A DNA stretch of 64,000 bases from Thalassotalea atypica (GTDB lineage Bacteria; Pseudomonadota; Gammaproteobacteria; Enterobacterales; Alteromonadaceae), in the NCBI RefSeq assembly GCF_030295975.1, contig NZ_AP027364.1:248001-312000 (forward strand), read 5' to 3'. The stretch's first letter is position 1. Each line of letters opens with the position of its first letter. Below the pieces are notes generated by a model. The model had not been told where the DNA came from and did not search any database. It saw only the letters and a program-made list of their open reading frames with translations. Shown here in pieces: positions 27,553-40,797 of this stretch. The translations under genes and the position numbers were made by a program.

Positions 27553-28062
27553 CTAAAATTTGGTACAGTCAAGTGGTTGCGTAAGTTTGATTAATTTAGC
27601 TTTGTCGCCGTGAAACTGTATTAGAAAGAGGTGTTGATATTCACTCTCATCCATTTTTGCGACAGGCTTACCAATCATTAGGCTGGCTAGTTGTGGTGTT
27701 GTGTTACTGTGTCCTATCACTAAAACGTCTTGTTTATTTTGTTTAATCACTCTTACTAATTGTTCCAACCCTCCGGGAGCATATTGTTTTATACCCAATT
27801 TTTTGGCCTGTGCTGTTGGAGCCGCAGTTTCCATTGTCCGTTGGTAACTAGTGCTGTAAATCGTGGTTAATTCAACGTTTCTAAAGATGTCTGCTAGCTG
27901 ATTTGCTCTAAATGTCCCACATCTTGTAAGGCGAGGGTCATCACTATCTCTTTGCTTTTCAGCGTGTCGGGCCAAATAAACGTTATAACTGTCTGCTGCC
28001 GCGCCGGCAAAGCTTATTAAAGACAGAGTACAAATGAATAAACTAAGTAAATATTTCATCAT
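27553..28062 (-). CDS. Histidine phosphatase family protein (SixA-like), exported
   Basis: A 169-residue phosphatase of the histidine acid/phosphoglycerate mutase superfamily. It has a signal peptide (about 1-22), then YLARHAEKQRD with catalytic His33 next to Arg32, DPRLTRCG, and VIGHSNTTPQ carrying the second His. The substrate is unknown. Its start codon overlaps the sthA stop by one base (TAATG), so it is translationally coupled to sthA. Confidence 0.85.
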   Translation of the reverse strand: MMKYLLSLFICTLSLISFAGAAADSYNVYLARHAEKQRDSDDPRLTRCGTFRANQLADIFRNVELTTIYSTSYQRTMETAAPTAQAKKLGIKQYAPGGLEQLVRVIKQNKQDVLVIGHSNTTPQLASLMIGKPVAKMDESEYQHLFLIQFHGDKAKLIKLTQPLDCTKF

Positions 28063-29492
28063 TAAAATAACCGATTTAAACCATTAAGCGCCGCAACACG
28101 AAATGCTTCAGCCATGGTGGGGTAGTTAAAAGTTGTTTCTACAAAATACTCAATGGTATTGCCGCCATTTTCTTGTTGCATAATAGCTTGACCTATGTGA
28201 ATGATCTCGGCTGCATTTTCGCCAAAACAGTGAATACCCAATATTTCTTTAGTTTCTCGATGAAATAGTATTTTCAGTGAGCCAACTAAGTTATTTGATA
28301 TTTGAGCCCTCGCGAGGTGTTTAAACTGAGCACGGCCAACTTCATAGGGAATTTTTGCTTCGGTAAGCTCTTGTTCTGTTTTACCTACCGAACTAATTTC
28401 TGGGATGGTATAGATACCTGTAGGAATATCAGCAATCAGTTTGGTATTGTTTTGGCCATTAATCATAGCGTTGGCACAAATTCGTCCTTGATCAAACGCT
28501 GCACTGGCAAGACTTGGATAACCAATTACATCGCCAACAGCGTAGATGCTTTCAACTTCGGTTTGGTAAGAACTGTTTACTTTGAGTTGTCCTCGACCGT
28601 CAGCCTTTAACCCTGCTGCATCCAATTCAAGATTGGCAGTATTACCGGTACGTCCGTTTGCCCATAATAGGCAATCAGTTTTCATTTTCTTACCTGACTC
28701 TAAATGAACAATAACCGCATCGTCCAATGCTTCAACACGTTCAATTTGTTCGCCGTGGCGAATAACGACACCATTATTCCACAGGTGATAACTTAATGAG
28801 TCTGACATTTCATCATCAAGAAATGATAATAATCGATCGCGAGTATTGATTAGATCTACTTTTACCCCTAGGCCTCTAAAAATTGACGCATATTCACTAC
28901 CAATGACACCAGCACCGTAGATAATGACATGTCTTGGTGCGTGGGCTAATTGTAAAATACTGTCTGAATCATAGATACGCGGATGATTAAAATCGATATC
29001 TGATGGATGATATGGGCGAGACCCCGTTGCAATAACAATCTGCTTGGCGGTAATTTGCTCAATAGAGCCGTCTTTTTTTAGAACACGCACGGTGTGTAGG
29101 TCGACAAAAGAAGCTTCACCAAGATAATGTTCAACGCCGTTACGATTATAAAAACCGCTTCTTAAATTGACTTGTTTACTAATCACCGCTGACGCGTGTT
29201 TAAGAATATCCTGAAAGGTTAGCTGCTTTGCGTGTGTACTCGCGTTAAATAGTGGATTGGAATTGTATTCAATTAGTTGACTAACGGATTGTCTGAGTGC
29301 TTTCGAAGGAATGGTTCCCCAATGTGTACAACCTCCACCGACTTGCTCGTATCGTTCAATAATAGCGACACTTTTATGCTGTTTTGATAAATTCATTGCA
29401 GCCCCTTCTCCACCTGGGCCTGTGCCTATGATAATGGCATCATAATCAAAATGTGTCGGTGATTTTTCGGTAGAGTTTTTTTTATCAGACAA
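28062..29492 (-). CDS. sthA: Soluble pyridine nucleotide transhydrogenase
   Basis: SthA is an FAD flavoprotein that transfers hydride from NADPH to NAD+, balancing the two pools. It has 476 residues. Motifs are the N-terminal FAD loop [26 protein letters not shown] (one Cys of the usual redox pair is replaced by Thr, as in true SthA), the NAD loop [13 protein letters not shown] and the second FAD segment IYAVGDVIG. The N-terminus has an extra 15 polar residues compared with E. coli. It is the first gene of a two-gene operon with the histidine phosphatase. Confidence 0.95.
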   Translation of the reverse strand: MSDKKNSTEKSPTHFDYDAIIIGTGPGGEGAAMNLSKQHKSVAIIERYEQVGGGCTHWGTIPSKALRQSVSQLIEYNSNPLFNASTHAKQLTFQDILKHASAVISKQVNLRSGFYNRNGVEHYLGEASFVDLHTVRVLKKDGSIEQITAKQIVIATGSRPYHPSDIDFNHPRIYDSDSILQLAHAPRHVIIYGAGVIGSEYASIFRGLGVKVDLINTRDRLLSFLDDEMSDSLSYHLWNNGVVIRHGEQIERVEALDDAVIVHLESGKKMKTDCLLWANGRTGNTANLELDAAGLKADGRGQLKVNSSYQTEVESIYAVGDVIGYPSLASAAFDQGRICANAMINGQNNTKLIADIPTGIYTIPEISSVGKTEQELTEAKIPYEVGRAQFKHLARAQISNNLVGSLKILFHRETKEILGIHCFGENAAEIIHIGQAIMQQENGGNTIEYFVETTFNYPTMAEAFRVAALNGLNRLF

Positions 29493-29601
29493 AGTAATAC
29501 CTTTAAATCCTGTTTTTTAAAATTTTAACAGGATTTAAAGATAAGGTAACTAGGTAAAACTGAAGAGGGTGAATCTATTCTTTGATTTTTATCAACAGAC
29601 C

Positions 29602-30720
29602 TTAAGCGAATTGAGCATTGAAAATGTGCCAATGTCTTTTTTGCTCAATAAAGCTTGTTTTCAATTCTTTGATTTGCTTGAGTAGCTCAGAATTTTCAAC
29701 ATCACTGACCAATTTTTCTTTCTTATTGATCATTAATTGCTTTCTCAAGGCATAAAATTCGTTGAACTTAGCCATTAATGCATCATATTCATGCTGCAAT
29801 TTCGCCAACATTTCTTCTGCTTGAGGGTGAGATTCCAAACGAAGCTGACTGCGCTTAAGTGTCATCGATAATTTAGCTTTTTCTATTTTATCTTCTGGGC
29901 TAACTCTCAGTTTTGTTGTTAACCTTAAATAATTACATCCTTTTATTAACCATTTTGTTGGATCAAAGTCCCACCAACGAATACCATTTCGATAGTCATT
30001 TTCAAAGATATGATGGAAATTATGATAGCCTTCGCCAAATGTGAAAAAAGCCAGAAATGGGTTATCCCGCGCGGTATTCTTATCCGTGTAAGTTTGCTTA
30101 CCCCAAATATGGGCTAATGAATTAATGAAAAATGTCGTGTGATGACTTAACACTAATCGCATGAAACCAACCAACAATAGGCTACTGATGATGTCACCAT
30201 GAATAAGGCCAAACAGCAGTGGTACACCAAAGTTCATCAAGATGGTTAATAATAAATAATGCTTATGTTGCCACATGACTATGGCATCTTTTTCTAAATC
30301 ACGACAGTTAGCATAGTCAGTATAGCGATGAGCCTGATACTCACGCAACATCCAGCCAATGTGAGAATACCAAAATCCACGTTTTGCAGAATAGGGGTCA
30401 ACATCGTTGTTATCAACGTGTTTGTGATGGACTCGATGATCGGATGACCAATGCAAAATACTGTTTTGTAATGCAAATGCACCACCTAATGCAAAGATCA
30501 ATCTTAAACTCCAATGGGCCTGATAGGTACGATGTGACCAAAGGCGGTGATAGCCTGCGGTTATTGACATGCCACAGTATATGAAGCAGATAATTGCCAT
30601 GGTAATTTCTGCACCGTCAAATCCATGCGTGAATGCACGATAGGGTACCGCTATTGCAGCAAATAGGAAGGTGACTAAAAACACTGACACGTTTAACCAA
30701 ATAATAGGAGGCTTTTTCAT
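29602..30720 (-). CDS. Fatty acid desaturase (acyl-CoA delta-9 type)
   Basis: A membrane diiron desaturase of 372 residues that introduces a double bond into a saturated acyl chain and keeps the membrane fluid in the cold. The three His boxes are complete: HRLWSH, HRVHHKHVD and EGYHNFHH. Four membrane helices are expected in the first 230 residues. The C-terminal 100 residues are charged and coiled-coil-like, longer than in the short bacterial forms. It is divergent from fabR, and a FabR-type palindrome lies 22 bases upstream of its start, so it is probably repressed by FabR. Confidence 0.92.
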   Translation of the reverse strand: MKKPPIIWLNVSVFLVTFLFAAIAVPYRAFTHGFDGAEITMAIICFIYCGMSITAGYHRLWSHRTYQAHWSLRLIFALGGAFALQNSILHWSSDHRVHHKHVDNNDVDPYSAKRGFWYSHIGWMLREYQAHRYTDYANCRDLEKDAIVMWQHKHYLLLTILMNFGVPLLFGLIHGDIISSLLLVGFMRLVLSHHTTFFINSLAHIWGKQTYTDKNTARDNPFLAFFTFGEGYHNFHHIFENDYRNGIRWWDFDPTKWLIKGCNYLRLTTKLRVSPEDKIEKAKLSMTLKRSQLRLESHPQAEEMLAKLQHEYDALMAKFNEFYALRKQLMINKKEKLVSDVENSELLKQIKELKTSFIEQKRHWHIFNAQFA

Positions 30721-30741
30721 TTATTTTCATTTTCTAATTTG

Positions 30742-30759
30742 AGCGTACAACTGTACACT
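30742..30759. promoter_or_regulatory. FabR-type operator between desaturase and fabR
   Basis: AGCGTACAACTGTACACT is an 18-base palindrome with one mismatch. It matches the FabR (YijC) operator shape known from fabA/fabB promoters. It lies 22 bases upstream of the desaturase start and 127 bases upstream of fabR. Confidence 0.7.
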
Positions 30760-30885
30760 ATTTTAGTCTTGTTCCTGAATGAGTCAAGAGCGTATTAATG
30801 ACATTTTATTAGCAAAAGCAACTTCGCTGACATTTGTGACTAAATTCACTATTATAGGTCATCACCTAATTATCATGAACTAGAA

Positions 30886-31506
30886 ATGAGCGGTATCAGA
30901 GCACAGCAAAAAGAAAAGACAAGACGACAACTTATAGATGCTGCATTGGGTCAGTTAAGTGCTGAGCGAAGTTTTTCTAGTTTGAGTTTACGTGAAGTGG
31001 CAAAAGAGGCAGGACTAGCACCAACATCTTTTTATCGCCATTTTACCGATATGGATGAGCTCGGTTTAACCTTAGTTGATGAGGCGGGACTAACCCTGCG
31101 CCAACTCATGCGACAAGCTAGACAAAGAATTGAAAAAGGTGGCTCGGTAATTCAAATATCTGTGCACACCTTTATGGAGTTTATTGAAAGCAACGGCAAT
31201 ATTTTTCGCTTATTGTTGCGCGAGCGCTCAGGTACGTCGGAGCAATTCAGAGCGGCTGTTAATCGAGAAATTCGATATTTCACTATGGAATTGTGTGATT
31301 ACTTAGAAAAAGCCAACAAGTTAGACAGAGAAGTAGCTTATCTTCAAGCTGATGCAGCAGTCACTATTGTGTTTAGTGCCGGAGCGGATGCTTTAGATAG
31401 TAACAAGAGTGAGTGTGAAGGGCTCGCACTAAGGACAATTCAGCAATTACGCTTCATTGCCCGTGGCGCAGTTGAACTGAGTGTTCGTCAAAAAAACCAG
31501 CTATAG
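30886..31506 (+). CDS. fabR: Unsaturated fatty acid biosynthesis repressor FabR (TetR family)
   Basis: FabR senses the ratio of unsaturated to saturated acyl thioesters and represses unsaturated fatty acid genes. It has 206 residues. The TetR helix-turn-helix covers about residues 10-55 ([27 protein letters not shown]), and the N-terminal [12 protein letters not shown] is typical of FabR. The ligand domain contains [22 protein letters not shown], also conserved in FabR. It is divergent from the desaturase, and its stop is one base from the convergent trmA stop. DesT of pseudomonads is the main alternative; the operator favours FabR. Confidence 0.88.
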   Translation: MSGIRAQQKEKTRRQLIDAALGQLSAERSFSSLSLREVAKEAGLAPTSFYRHFTDMDELGLTLVDEAGLTLRQLMRQARQRIEKGGSVIQISVHTFMEFIESNGNIFRLLLRERSGTSEQFRAAVNREIRYFTMELCDYLEKANKLDREVAYLQADAAVTIVFSAGADALDSNKSECEGLALRTIQQLRFIARGAVELSVRQKNQL

Positions 31507-31507
31507 A

Positions 31508-32605
31508 CTACTTTTTCTTGGTGAGAATAACCCCGCACTCTATGTGATGTGTGTAGGGAAATTGATCGAATAAGGCAAATTTCTCGATAGCATGCGTTTT
31601 GACAAGCTCTGATAGATTATCTTTCAACGTATTTGGATTACATGAAATATAAATAATTTGATTGAAGCGGCTCACGAGCTCAACACTATCAGGATCAAGG
31701 CCAGCGCGTGGCGGATCGACCAGCACGGTATCATAGTTATAGCTTGTTAAATCAAACCCTTCTAGACGTCTGAAATTTCGTTCGCCGTTCATAGCCTGGC
31801 TAAATTCCTCACTGGCCATACGCACAATATGTAAGTTTTCAATTTGATTAAGCTTGATATTATACTGCGCTGAATGCACTGAACTTTTGGAAATTTCTGT
31901 CCCTAATACACGATCAAAATTTTCAGCCAGTGCCACACTGAAGTTGCCGTTGCCACAATAGAGTTCAATTAAGTCACCCCCTTTGCCTGCTGTTGCCTGT
32001 TTTGCCCACAACAACATCTGTTGATTTACACCGCCGTTTGGTTGGGTAAAGCTGTTCTCTACTTGTTGGTATTTATAGGTGTCATTTCCTACAGTAAGCG
32101 ATTCAGTGACATATTCTTTGCCTAAAACAACTTTTTGCTTACGTGCTCTTCCTATAATGTTAGTTGGATTAATTTTGTTGAAATGCTGCAGGAGAACCTC
32201 TGCTTGTTTATTCCACTGCTCATCCAATTGTTTGTGATATAACATGCTGATCAACAACTCGCCACTTAAGGTACTTAAAAAATCAACTTGGAATAATTTT
32301 CGACGTAAAACTTCGTTATCCCTAATTTGGTCGATTAAAGTTGTCATGGCGTTATTAATCAGAATACTTGCAGCAGGGAATTGGTCTACCCTAAACTTTT
32401 GTTTAGTCTCACTATCAAACATGATGTAATAAAGATCATCACCTTCATGCCAAACTCTAAATTCTGCTCTGAGGCGGTAGTTTAACGGCTCAGATCGATA
32501 GAGATCCATATCCTTAATATCGAAATTGTAAAAAAGAGCAGACATTTCTTCTTGTTTTTCAGAAAGTTGATGCTCATAGCGGTCAGGATGGATATGACTA
32601 AACAT
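31508..32605 (-). CDS. trmA: tRNA (uracil-5-)-methyltransferase
   Basis: TrmA methylates U54 of tRNA to ribothymidine, using SAM. It has 365 residues. Motifs are ELYCGNGNFSVALA (SAM loop), VLVDPPRAGLD, the catalytic Cys in IYISCNPNTL and the C-terminal HHIECGVIL with the general-base Glu. There is no TRAM domain or Fe-S Cys cluster, which separates it from RlmD and RlmC. It stands alone; the gene ends convergently with fabR. Confidence 0.95.
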   Translation of the reverse strand: MFSHIHPDRYEHQLSEKQEEMSALFYNFDIKDMDLYRSEPLNYRLRAEFRVWHEGDDLYYIMFDSETKQKFRVDQFPAASILINNAMTTLIDQIRDNEVLRRKLFQVDFLSTLSGELLISMLYHKQLDEQWNKQAEVLLQHFNKINPTNIIGRARKQKVVLGKEYVTESLTVGNDTYKYQQVENSFTQPNGGVNQQMLLWAKQATAGKGGDLIELYCGNGNFSVALAENFDRVLGTEISKSSVHSAQYNIKLNQIENLHIVRMASEEFSQAMNGERNFRRLEGFDLTSYNYDTVLVDPPRAGLDPDSVELVSRFNQIIYISCNPNTLKDNLSELVKTHAIEKFALFDQFPYTHHIECGVILTKKK

Positions 32606-32696
32606 GATATTGCCTCTATTTTAGGGAGCGCAGATCTTAACCATAACGCGAAAATTGTCTAGTACAATTATTTAAGAGGCAACAATTTGATGTATC

Positions 32697-33449
32697 TTAA
32701 CGTTTTACAATGTCTTCTGGTTTTGCACCGCCAGCGAGTGCTGCGTTGATAGCGTCGCTTTCTTTTAGTCCGTTTTGAACCGCAACATCGATAATGTTGC
32801 GAGTGTGAGTGCTTTGGCTTGAATTAACCGCGGTGAACACCACCTGCTCGGCATCATCAGGAAATAAACTAAGTGCTGAATTTACAAAACTTGAAACTTT
32901 ACTTGGTATAGCGTCAATCGCCCCTATTAAGATAGTCAACATCTGTTTTGGAAACATTGTCATTGTATTTTCGACCATTTCTGTCTTATCTAATGGATCT
33001 GCCTTTATAGCTATTCGGACAATTTCTTGAATATTCTCAGGGTTTGCCTTAATTGCAACTTCAATGATTTCTTTTGTATAAGCAGGTTCTGTCTCTATCG
33101 CAATAGCGATTGCTTCCTCGATTGGAACAAGCTTAGAGTTGATTGCTGCGGTGATAACATCACAACTTAAAGCAGGTTCGGCCTGAATAGCACTGGTAAT
33201 TATTTGATTGTATTTATCAGGGTAGAGCTCTAACGCGATAGGAACAACAATATCTACTCGTTCAGGGTACCTTCTTAGCATTGCATTTACAGCCCTGCCT
33301 ATACTGTGATTCATCTTGACTTGCTGAGCAATGAATCCAGCAATAATGCGCTTTTGTTTATCTTTAATAAAAGACTGGCCTAAAGCCGGGTAAGATAGCA
33401 GGGCTAAAATAGCCAATACGACAAGAACGCGCATAGTAAAAAATCTCAT
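32697..33449 (-). CDS. Secreted helical-repeat protein of unknown function
   Basis: A 250-residue protein with a signal peptide (about 1-24, ALGQS). The mature part is made of short repeats of about 17 residues of the form P-x-x-x-x-x-I-I-x-x-A-I-x-A-x-P (for example EPAYTKEIIEVAIKAN, NPENIQEIVRIAIKAD, IPSKVSSFVNSALSLF, FPDDAEQVVFTAV). This would fold as stacked helix pairs, like a solenoid. The repeats drift but the Ala and Pro positions hold. I do not recognise a named family. It is the last gene before the rRNA operon, transcribed away from it. The start could also be the second Met, five residues in. Confidence 0.6.
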   Translation of the reverse strand: MRFFTMRVLVVLAILALLSYPALGQSFIKDKQKRIIAGFIAQQVKMNHSIGRAVNAMLRRYPERVDIVVPIALELYPDKYNQIITSAIQAEPALSCDVITAAINSKLVPIEEAIAIAIETEPAYTKEIIEVAIKANPENIQEIVRIAIKADPLDKTEMVENTMTMFPKQMLTILIGAIDAIPSKVSSFVNSALSLFPDDAEQVVFTAVNSSQSTHTRNIIDVAVQNGLKESDAINAALAGGAKPEDIVKR

Positions 33450-33641
33450 TATTATTATTCAAATTTAGAAGGTTCATTCTGGTTAACAGCTAATGGACCG
33501 ACTCATGACTATAAATTAAACTAAATAAAAACTCTCCTGTGTTTTTATACAATGATCTTCAATAAGATCGTCTATTAAATAATCTGTAACCCTTGCTTTG
33601 TACATTAAGTAAGCGAACAATCAATTAATTTAAAATAAAGC

Positions 33642-33669
33642 TTGATCCTTTCCCAGAAATCCCTAAAAT
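33642..33669 (+). promoter_or_regulatory. rRNA operon promoter P1
   Basis: TTGATC and TAAAAT are separated by 16 bases. The -10 element is followed by GCGCTCC, a G+C-rich discriminator as in stringently controlled promoters. Confidence 0.75.
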
Positions 33670-33777
33670 GCGCTCCACTTCTTCGGGACAAGCCCAAGAG
33701 GTTGGTTTCAAACTTTGGAATGTTTAACTAAACGAAAGTTAAGATAAACGCTTCAAAAAATAAGTTTTAAAAACTTG

Positions 33778-33805
33778 TTGACATTGAAATCAGGAGGCGT
33801 AAAAT
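33778..33805 (+). promoter_or_regulatory. rRNA operon promoter P2
   Basis: A perfect -35 (TTGACA) and TAAAAT are separated by 16 bases. It is followed by GCGCATCC, like P1, so both promoters share -10 and discriminator type. Confidence 0.8.
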
Positions 33806-33903
33806 GCGCATCCGCTTCAACGAGCCATCAGCCTCACGGTTGAATAGCCAGAAGCAGGAAGTTAAACGAATGCGATTTAACTTTTAATGTCTCATCGAGG
33901 CAT

Positions 33904-33915
33904 TGTTCTTTAACA
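33904..33915 (+). promoter_or_regulatory. boxA antitermination site, 16S leader
   Basis: TGTTCTTTAACA matches the boxA recruited by NusB/NusE in rRNA leaders. A second copy (GCTCTTTAACAA) lies in the 16S-23S spacer at 36040. Confidence 0.8.
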
Positions 33916-33926
33916 ATTAGTTATCA

Positions 33927-33947
33927 TGCAATTTGTGTGAGCACTCA
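33927..33947 (+). other. 16S processing stem, 5' strand
   Basis: These 21 bases are complementary to 35682-35702 behind 16S with a single G-T pair. In the transcript the two form the long helix cut by RNase III to release pre-16S. Confidence 0.85.
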
Positions 33948-34100
33948 CATTAGTGTTGATTTTACATAGTCCTTCGGGACAAAAAAACAGCTTAATGATG
34001 AAGTTCACGCAAAACTACTTATGACCTTCGGGTTATAAGAACATATGTTTTAAATGTACAGAATTCATTGAGCCGCATCTTATGATGCACAAACGATTTT

Positions 34101-35642
<1,542 letters not shown>

Positions 35643-35681
35643 TCTTGAAGTAAAACGCCTAATGGAAGCCTTCGGGTTTCA

Positions 35682-35702
35682 TGAGTGTTCACACAAATTG
35701 CA
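35682..35702 (+). other. 16S processing stem, 3' strand
   Basis: It pairs with 33927-33947; see that entry. It lies 40 bases after the 16S 3' end. Confidence 0.85.
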
Positions 35703-35755
35703 CTGATAACAAATTAGAAGAAGTCCTAACATGTAAGCTTCGGACATATAAATAT

Positions 35756-35832
<77 letters not shown>

Positions 35833-35857
35833 AGTTCTACCTACGTGTTGCCCAGAT

Positions 35858-35933
35858 GGGGCTATAGCTCAGCTGGGAGAGCGCCTGCCTTGCACGCAGG
35901 AGGTCAGCAGTTCGATCCTGCTTAGCTCCACCA
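35858..35933 (+). tRNA. alaT: tRNA-Ala (anticodon TGC)
   Basis: 76 bases with acceptor GGGGCTA / TAGCTCC (one G-T pair), anticodon loop CTTGCAC (TGC), T-arm with GTTCGATCC, and an encoded CCA. It follows tRNA-Ile by 25 bases. Confidence 0.97.
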
Positions 35934-36322
35934 CTTACTTCTTCATAGAGAATAGGGAAGCCAAATTAAAGATATCTGATAGATGTTTTCAATTTGGTTT
36001 TTTTAAACCACGAATTAGCCGAATGCGCGCTAGTTTGAAGCTCTTTAACAATCTGGAAAGCTGATATAAATACCCGGTGTTTATATGGTGTTGAACGTGT
36101 CGCGCGTTTCAATACATCAACATATAGATACCAACAGCGAGTGAGATAACCTTATCGTTTATCGAACAAGCTGATTAACTTCTCCTCCTCGGAGAATGTT
36201 AATAAAAAATCTAAATCAAGTAACTCATCTACATCGAAAGATGTGAGAGTACGTGAAAATGTCAGGCTGTACGATTAGTTCGGATTAGTCTCCGAACATT
36301 CTAAGACTACTTAGGGTTGTAT
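35934..36322 (+). other. 16S-23S spacer, right part with boxA
   Basis: This 389-base stretch has no gene. It holds a second boxA (GCTCTTTAACAA, 36040-36051) and the 5' strand of the 23S processing stem: GTACGTGA at 36249-36256 and ATGTCAG at 36259-36265 pair with TCACGTAC (39245-39252) and CTGACAT (39229-39235). Confidence 0.8.
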
Positions 36323-39204
<2,882 letters not shown>

Positions 39205-39363
39205 CAACACCCAAGTGGTTTTGTGTGTCTGACATGAATAAAAGTCACGTACTCGTGTTACTGATTAGATTTAGATAAGTATTTACATCGCTCACTGACA
39301 TCCATGTCATTGCGGTATTAGTGCATTCGTGCACGTCATCAGCTTTCAAGATTGTAGTTTTTT

Positions 39364-39481
39364 TGCTTGACGACAATAGCGTTGTAGAACCACCTGATCC
39401 CATGCCGAACTCAGAAGTGAAATGCAATAGCGCCGATGGTAGTGTGGGAGTTCCCATGTGAGAGTAGGACATTGTCAAGCT
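39364..39481 (+). rRNA. rrf: 5S ribosomal RNA, copy 1
   Basis: About 118 bases, with terminal helix GCTTGAC / GTCAAGC and the core CCATGCCGAACTCAGAAGTG. It is the distal gene of the standard operon and is followed by a strong hairpin at 39491. Confidence 0.95.
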
Positions 39482-39490
39482 TCTATTATG

Positions 39491-39521
39491 AAAAGCCCGT
39501 TACGAATGTGACGGGCTTTTT
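39491..39521 (+). terminator. Hairpin after 5S copy 1
   Basis: AAAAGCCCGTTAC / GTGACGGGCTTTT, 13 bp with one G-T pair and loop GAAT, is followed by a T. It has terminator shape, but it lies between the two 5S genes. Confidence 0.8.
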
Positions 39522-39532
39522 GCTTAAGTCTT

Positions 39533-39566
39533 TATGGTTTAACTTAGTTTTCGATGTTAAACCATA
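39533..39566 (+). other. Second hairpin between the two 5S genes
   Basis: TATGGTTTAAC (39533-39543) pairs perfectly with GTTAAACCATA (39556-39566), with a 12-base loop. ACGATTTTT follows. It could be a processing signal for 5S copy 2 or a weak terminator. Confidence 0.6.
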
Positions 39567-39575
39567 ACGATTTTT

Positions 39576-39691
39576 AGCTGACGACAATAGCGTTGTAGAA
39601 CCACCTGATCCCATGCCGAACTCAGAAGTGAAATGCAATAGCGCCGATGGTAGTGTGGGAGTTCCCATGTGAGAGTAGGACATTGTCAGCT
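39576..39691 (+). rRNA. rrf: 5S ribosomal RNA, copy 2
   Basis: About 116 bases. From GACGACAATAGCG to AGGACATTGTC it is identical to copy 1. The terminal helix differs (AGCTGAC / GTCAGCT instead of GCTTGAC / GTCAAGC) but keeps pairing. A terminator follows at 39701. Confidence 0.95.
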
Positions 39692-39700
39692 TCCTACAAT

Positions 39701-39730
39701 AAGCCCTAGTCTTTAGACTAGGGCTTTTTT
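39701..39730 (+). terminator. Rho-independent terminator of the rRNA operon
   Basis: AAGCCCTAGTC / GACTAGGGCTT, an 11-bp perfect stem with loop TTTA, is followed by T to 39730. It is the strongest terminator in the region. Confidence 0.9.
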
Positions 39731-39762
39731 CGTTTACAGTATCTAAAAACTTGGAGAAAAGT

Positions 39763-40728
39763 ATGTCTTGGCAACCTACTATGTCATGGGAATCAGCCCA
39801 ACGTAGAGCGAATATACTTACAGTTATCAGAGCATTCTTTTTAGAGCGGGGTGTAACGGAAGTGGAAACTCCGTTGATGACCCAAGGTACAGTTACGGAT
39901 GTTCATTTAGACGCTTTTGAAACGAGATATGATTTTTTAGCCGAAGGCAGACAACCATATTACTTACAAACCTCGCCAGAATTCGCCATGAAGCGATTAT
40001 TGGCGTCTGGTTATGGTTGTATATATCAGATATGTAAAGCCTTTAGACACGAAGGCCACGGTCGCTTTCATAATCCAGAGTTCACTATGCTTGAATGGTA
40101 TCGGTTAGGCTTTAATGATGTTCAACTTATGGACGAAATTGATGATTTATTGAAACTAATCTTAAAGACGGGAAGTGCTGAGAGATTGAGCTACCAAGAA
40201 GCCTTTATTCGTTATGTTGGTATTGATCCTTTGAACACTAACATCACAGAGTGTTTGGGTGTGATTGAAGAAAGTGATAAAAGTGAAGAATGGCTCTCGA
40301 GCTCAGAAAATCTTGATACACTATTGCAGTTTATTTTTAACTTTGCGGTAGAGCCTAATATTGGTAATGAACAGCCTTGTTTCATCTATAGTTTTCCCGC
40401 ATCTCAAGCATCTTTGGCTAAGTTAAATCCTGACAACGAAAGTGTTGCACAACGTTTTGAATGTTATTTTAAGGGTGTGGAATTGGTTAATGGATTTAAT
40501 GAGCTTACCGATCCTATACAGCAAAGAGCCCGTTTTGTTGAAGATAATAAGGATAGAATAAAACAAGGATTATCAACAAGAATCATTGACGAACGCTTTA
40601 TTAGAGCTTTAGAAAATGGTTTGCCTGACTGCTCGGGTGTTGCATTAGGCATTGATAGACTAGTAATGTTGTCGTTAGGAAGCAAGCATATAGATGAGGT
40701 AATGTCGTTCCCTGTTGACAAAGCTTAA
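39763..40728 (+). CDS. epmA: Elongation factor P beta-lysine ligase EpmA
   Basis: EpmA (PoxA/GenX) attaches (R)-beta-lysine to a conserved Lys of elongation factor P, which helps ribosomes through proline stretches. It resembles the catalytic core of class II lysyl-tRNA synthetase without the anticodon-binding domain. It has 321 residues from ATG at 39763, where GGAGA lies upstream. Motifs are FFLERGVTEVETPLMT (motif 1), FRHEGHGRFHNPEFTMLEWY (motif 2) and GVALGIDRLVML (motif 3). It follows directly after the rRNA operon terminator. Confidence 0.95.
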   Translation: MSWQPTMSWESAQRRANILTVIRAFFLERGVTEVETPLMTQGTVTDVHLDAFETRYDFLAEGRQPYYLQTSPEFAMKRLLASGYGCIYQICKAFRHEGHGRFHNPEFTMLEWYRLGFNDVQLMDEIDDLLKLILKTGSAERLSYQEAFIRYVGIDPLNTNITECLGVIEESDKSEEWLSSSENLDTLLQFIFNFAVEPNIGNEQPCFIYSFPASQASLAKLNPDNESVAQRFECYFKGVELVNGFNELTDPIQQRARFVEDNKDRIKQGLSTRIIDERFIRALENGLPDCSGVALGIDRLVMLSLGSKHIDEVMSFPVDKA

Positions 40729-40797
40729 CAAAGTTATAGTGTGATATTATAACTTATGTGATATAGTATCAAAACGTCAACTGATTAGGAAAAATAA

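Larger units (their letters stand above)
33450..34100 (+). other. rRNA operon promoter and leader region
   Basis: This gene-free stretch contains two strong promoters (33642-33669 and 33778-33805), a boxA (33904-33915) and the 5' half of the 16S processing stem (33927-33947). The part left of about 33640 is A+T-rich and probably includes upstream elements. No open reading frame of note. Confidence 0.8.

Noticed and set aside
39245-39683. Two minus-strand frames with the same N-terminus
   Set aside because: They are identical because they read the two 5S copies backwards.
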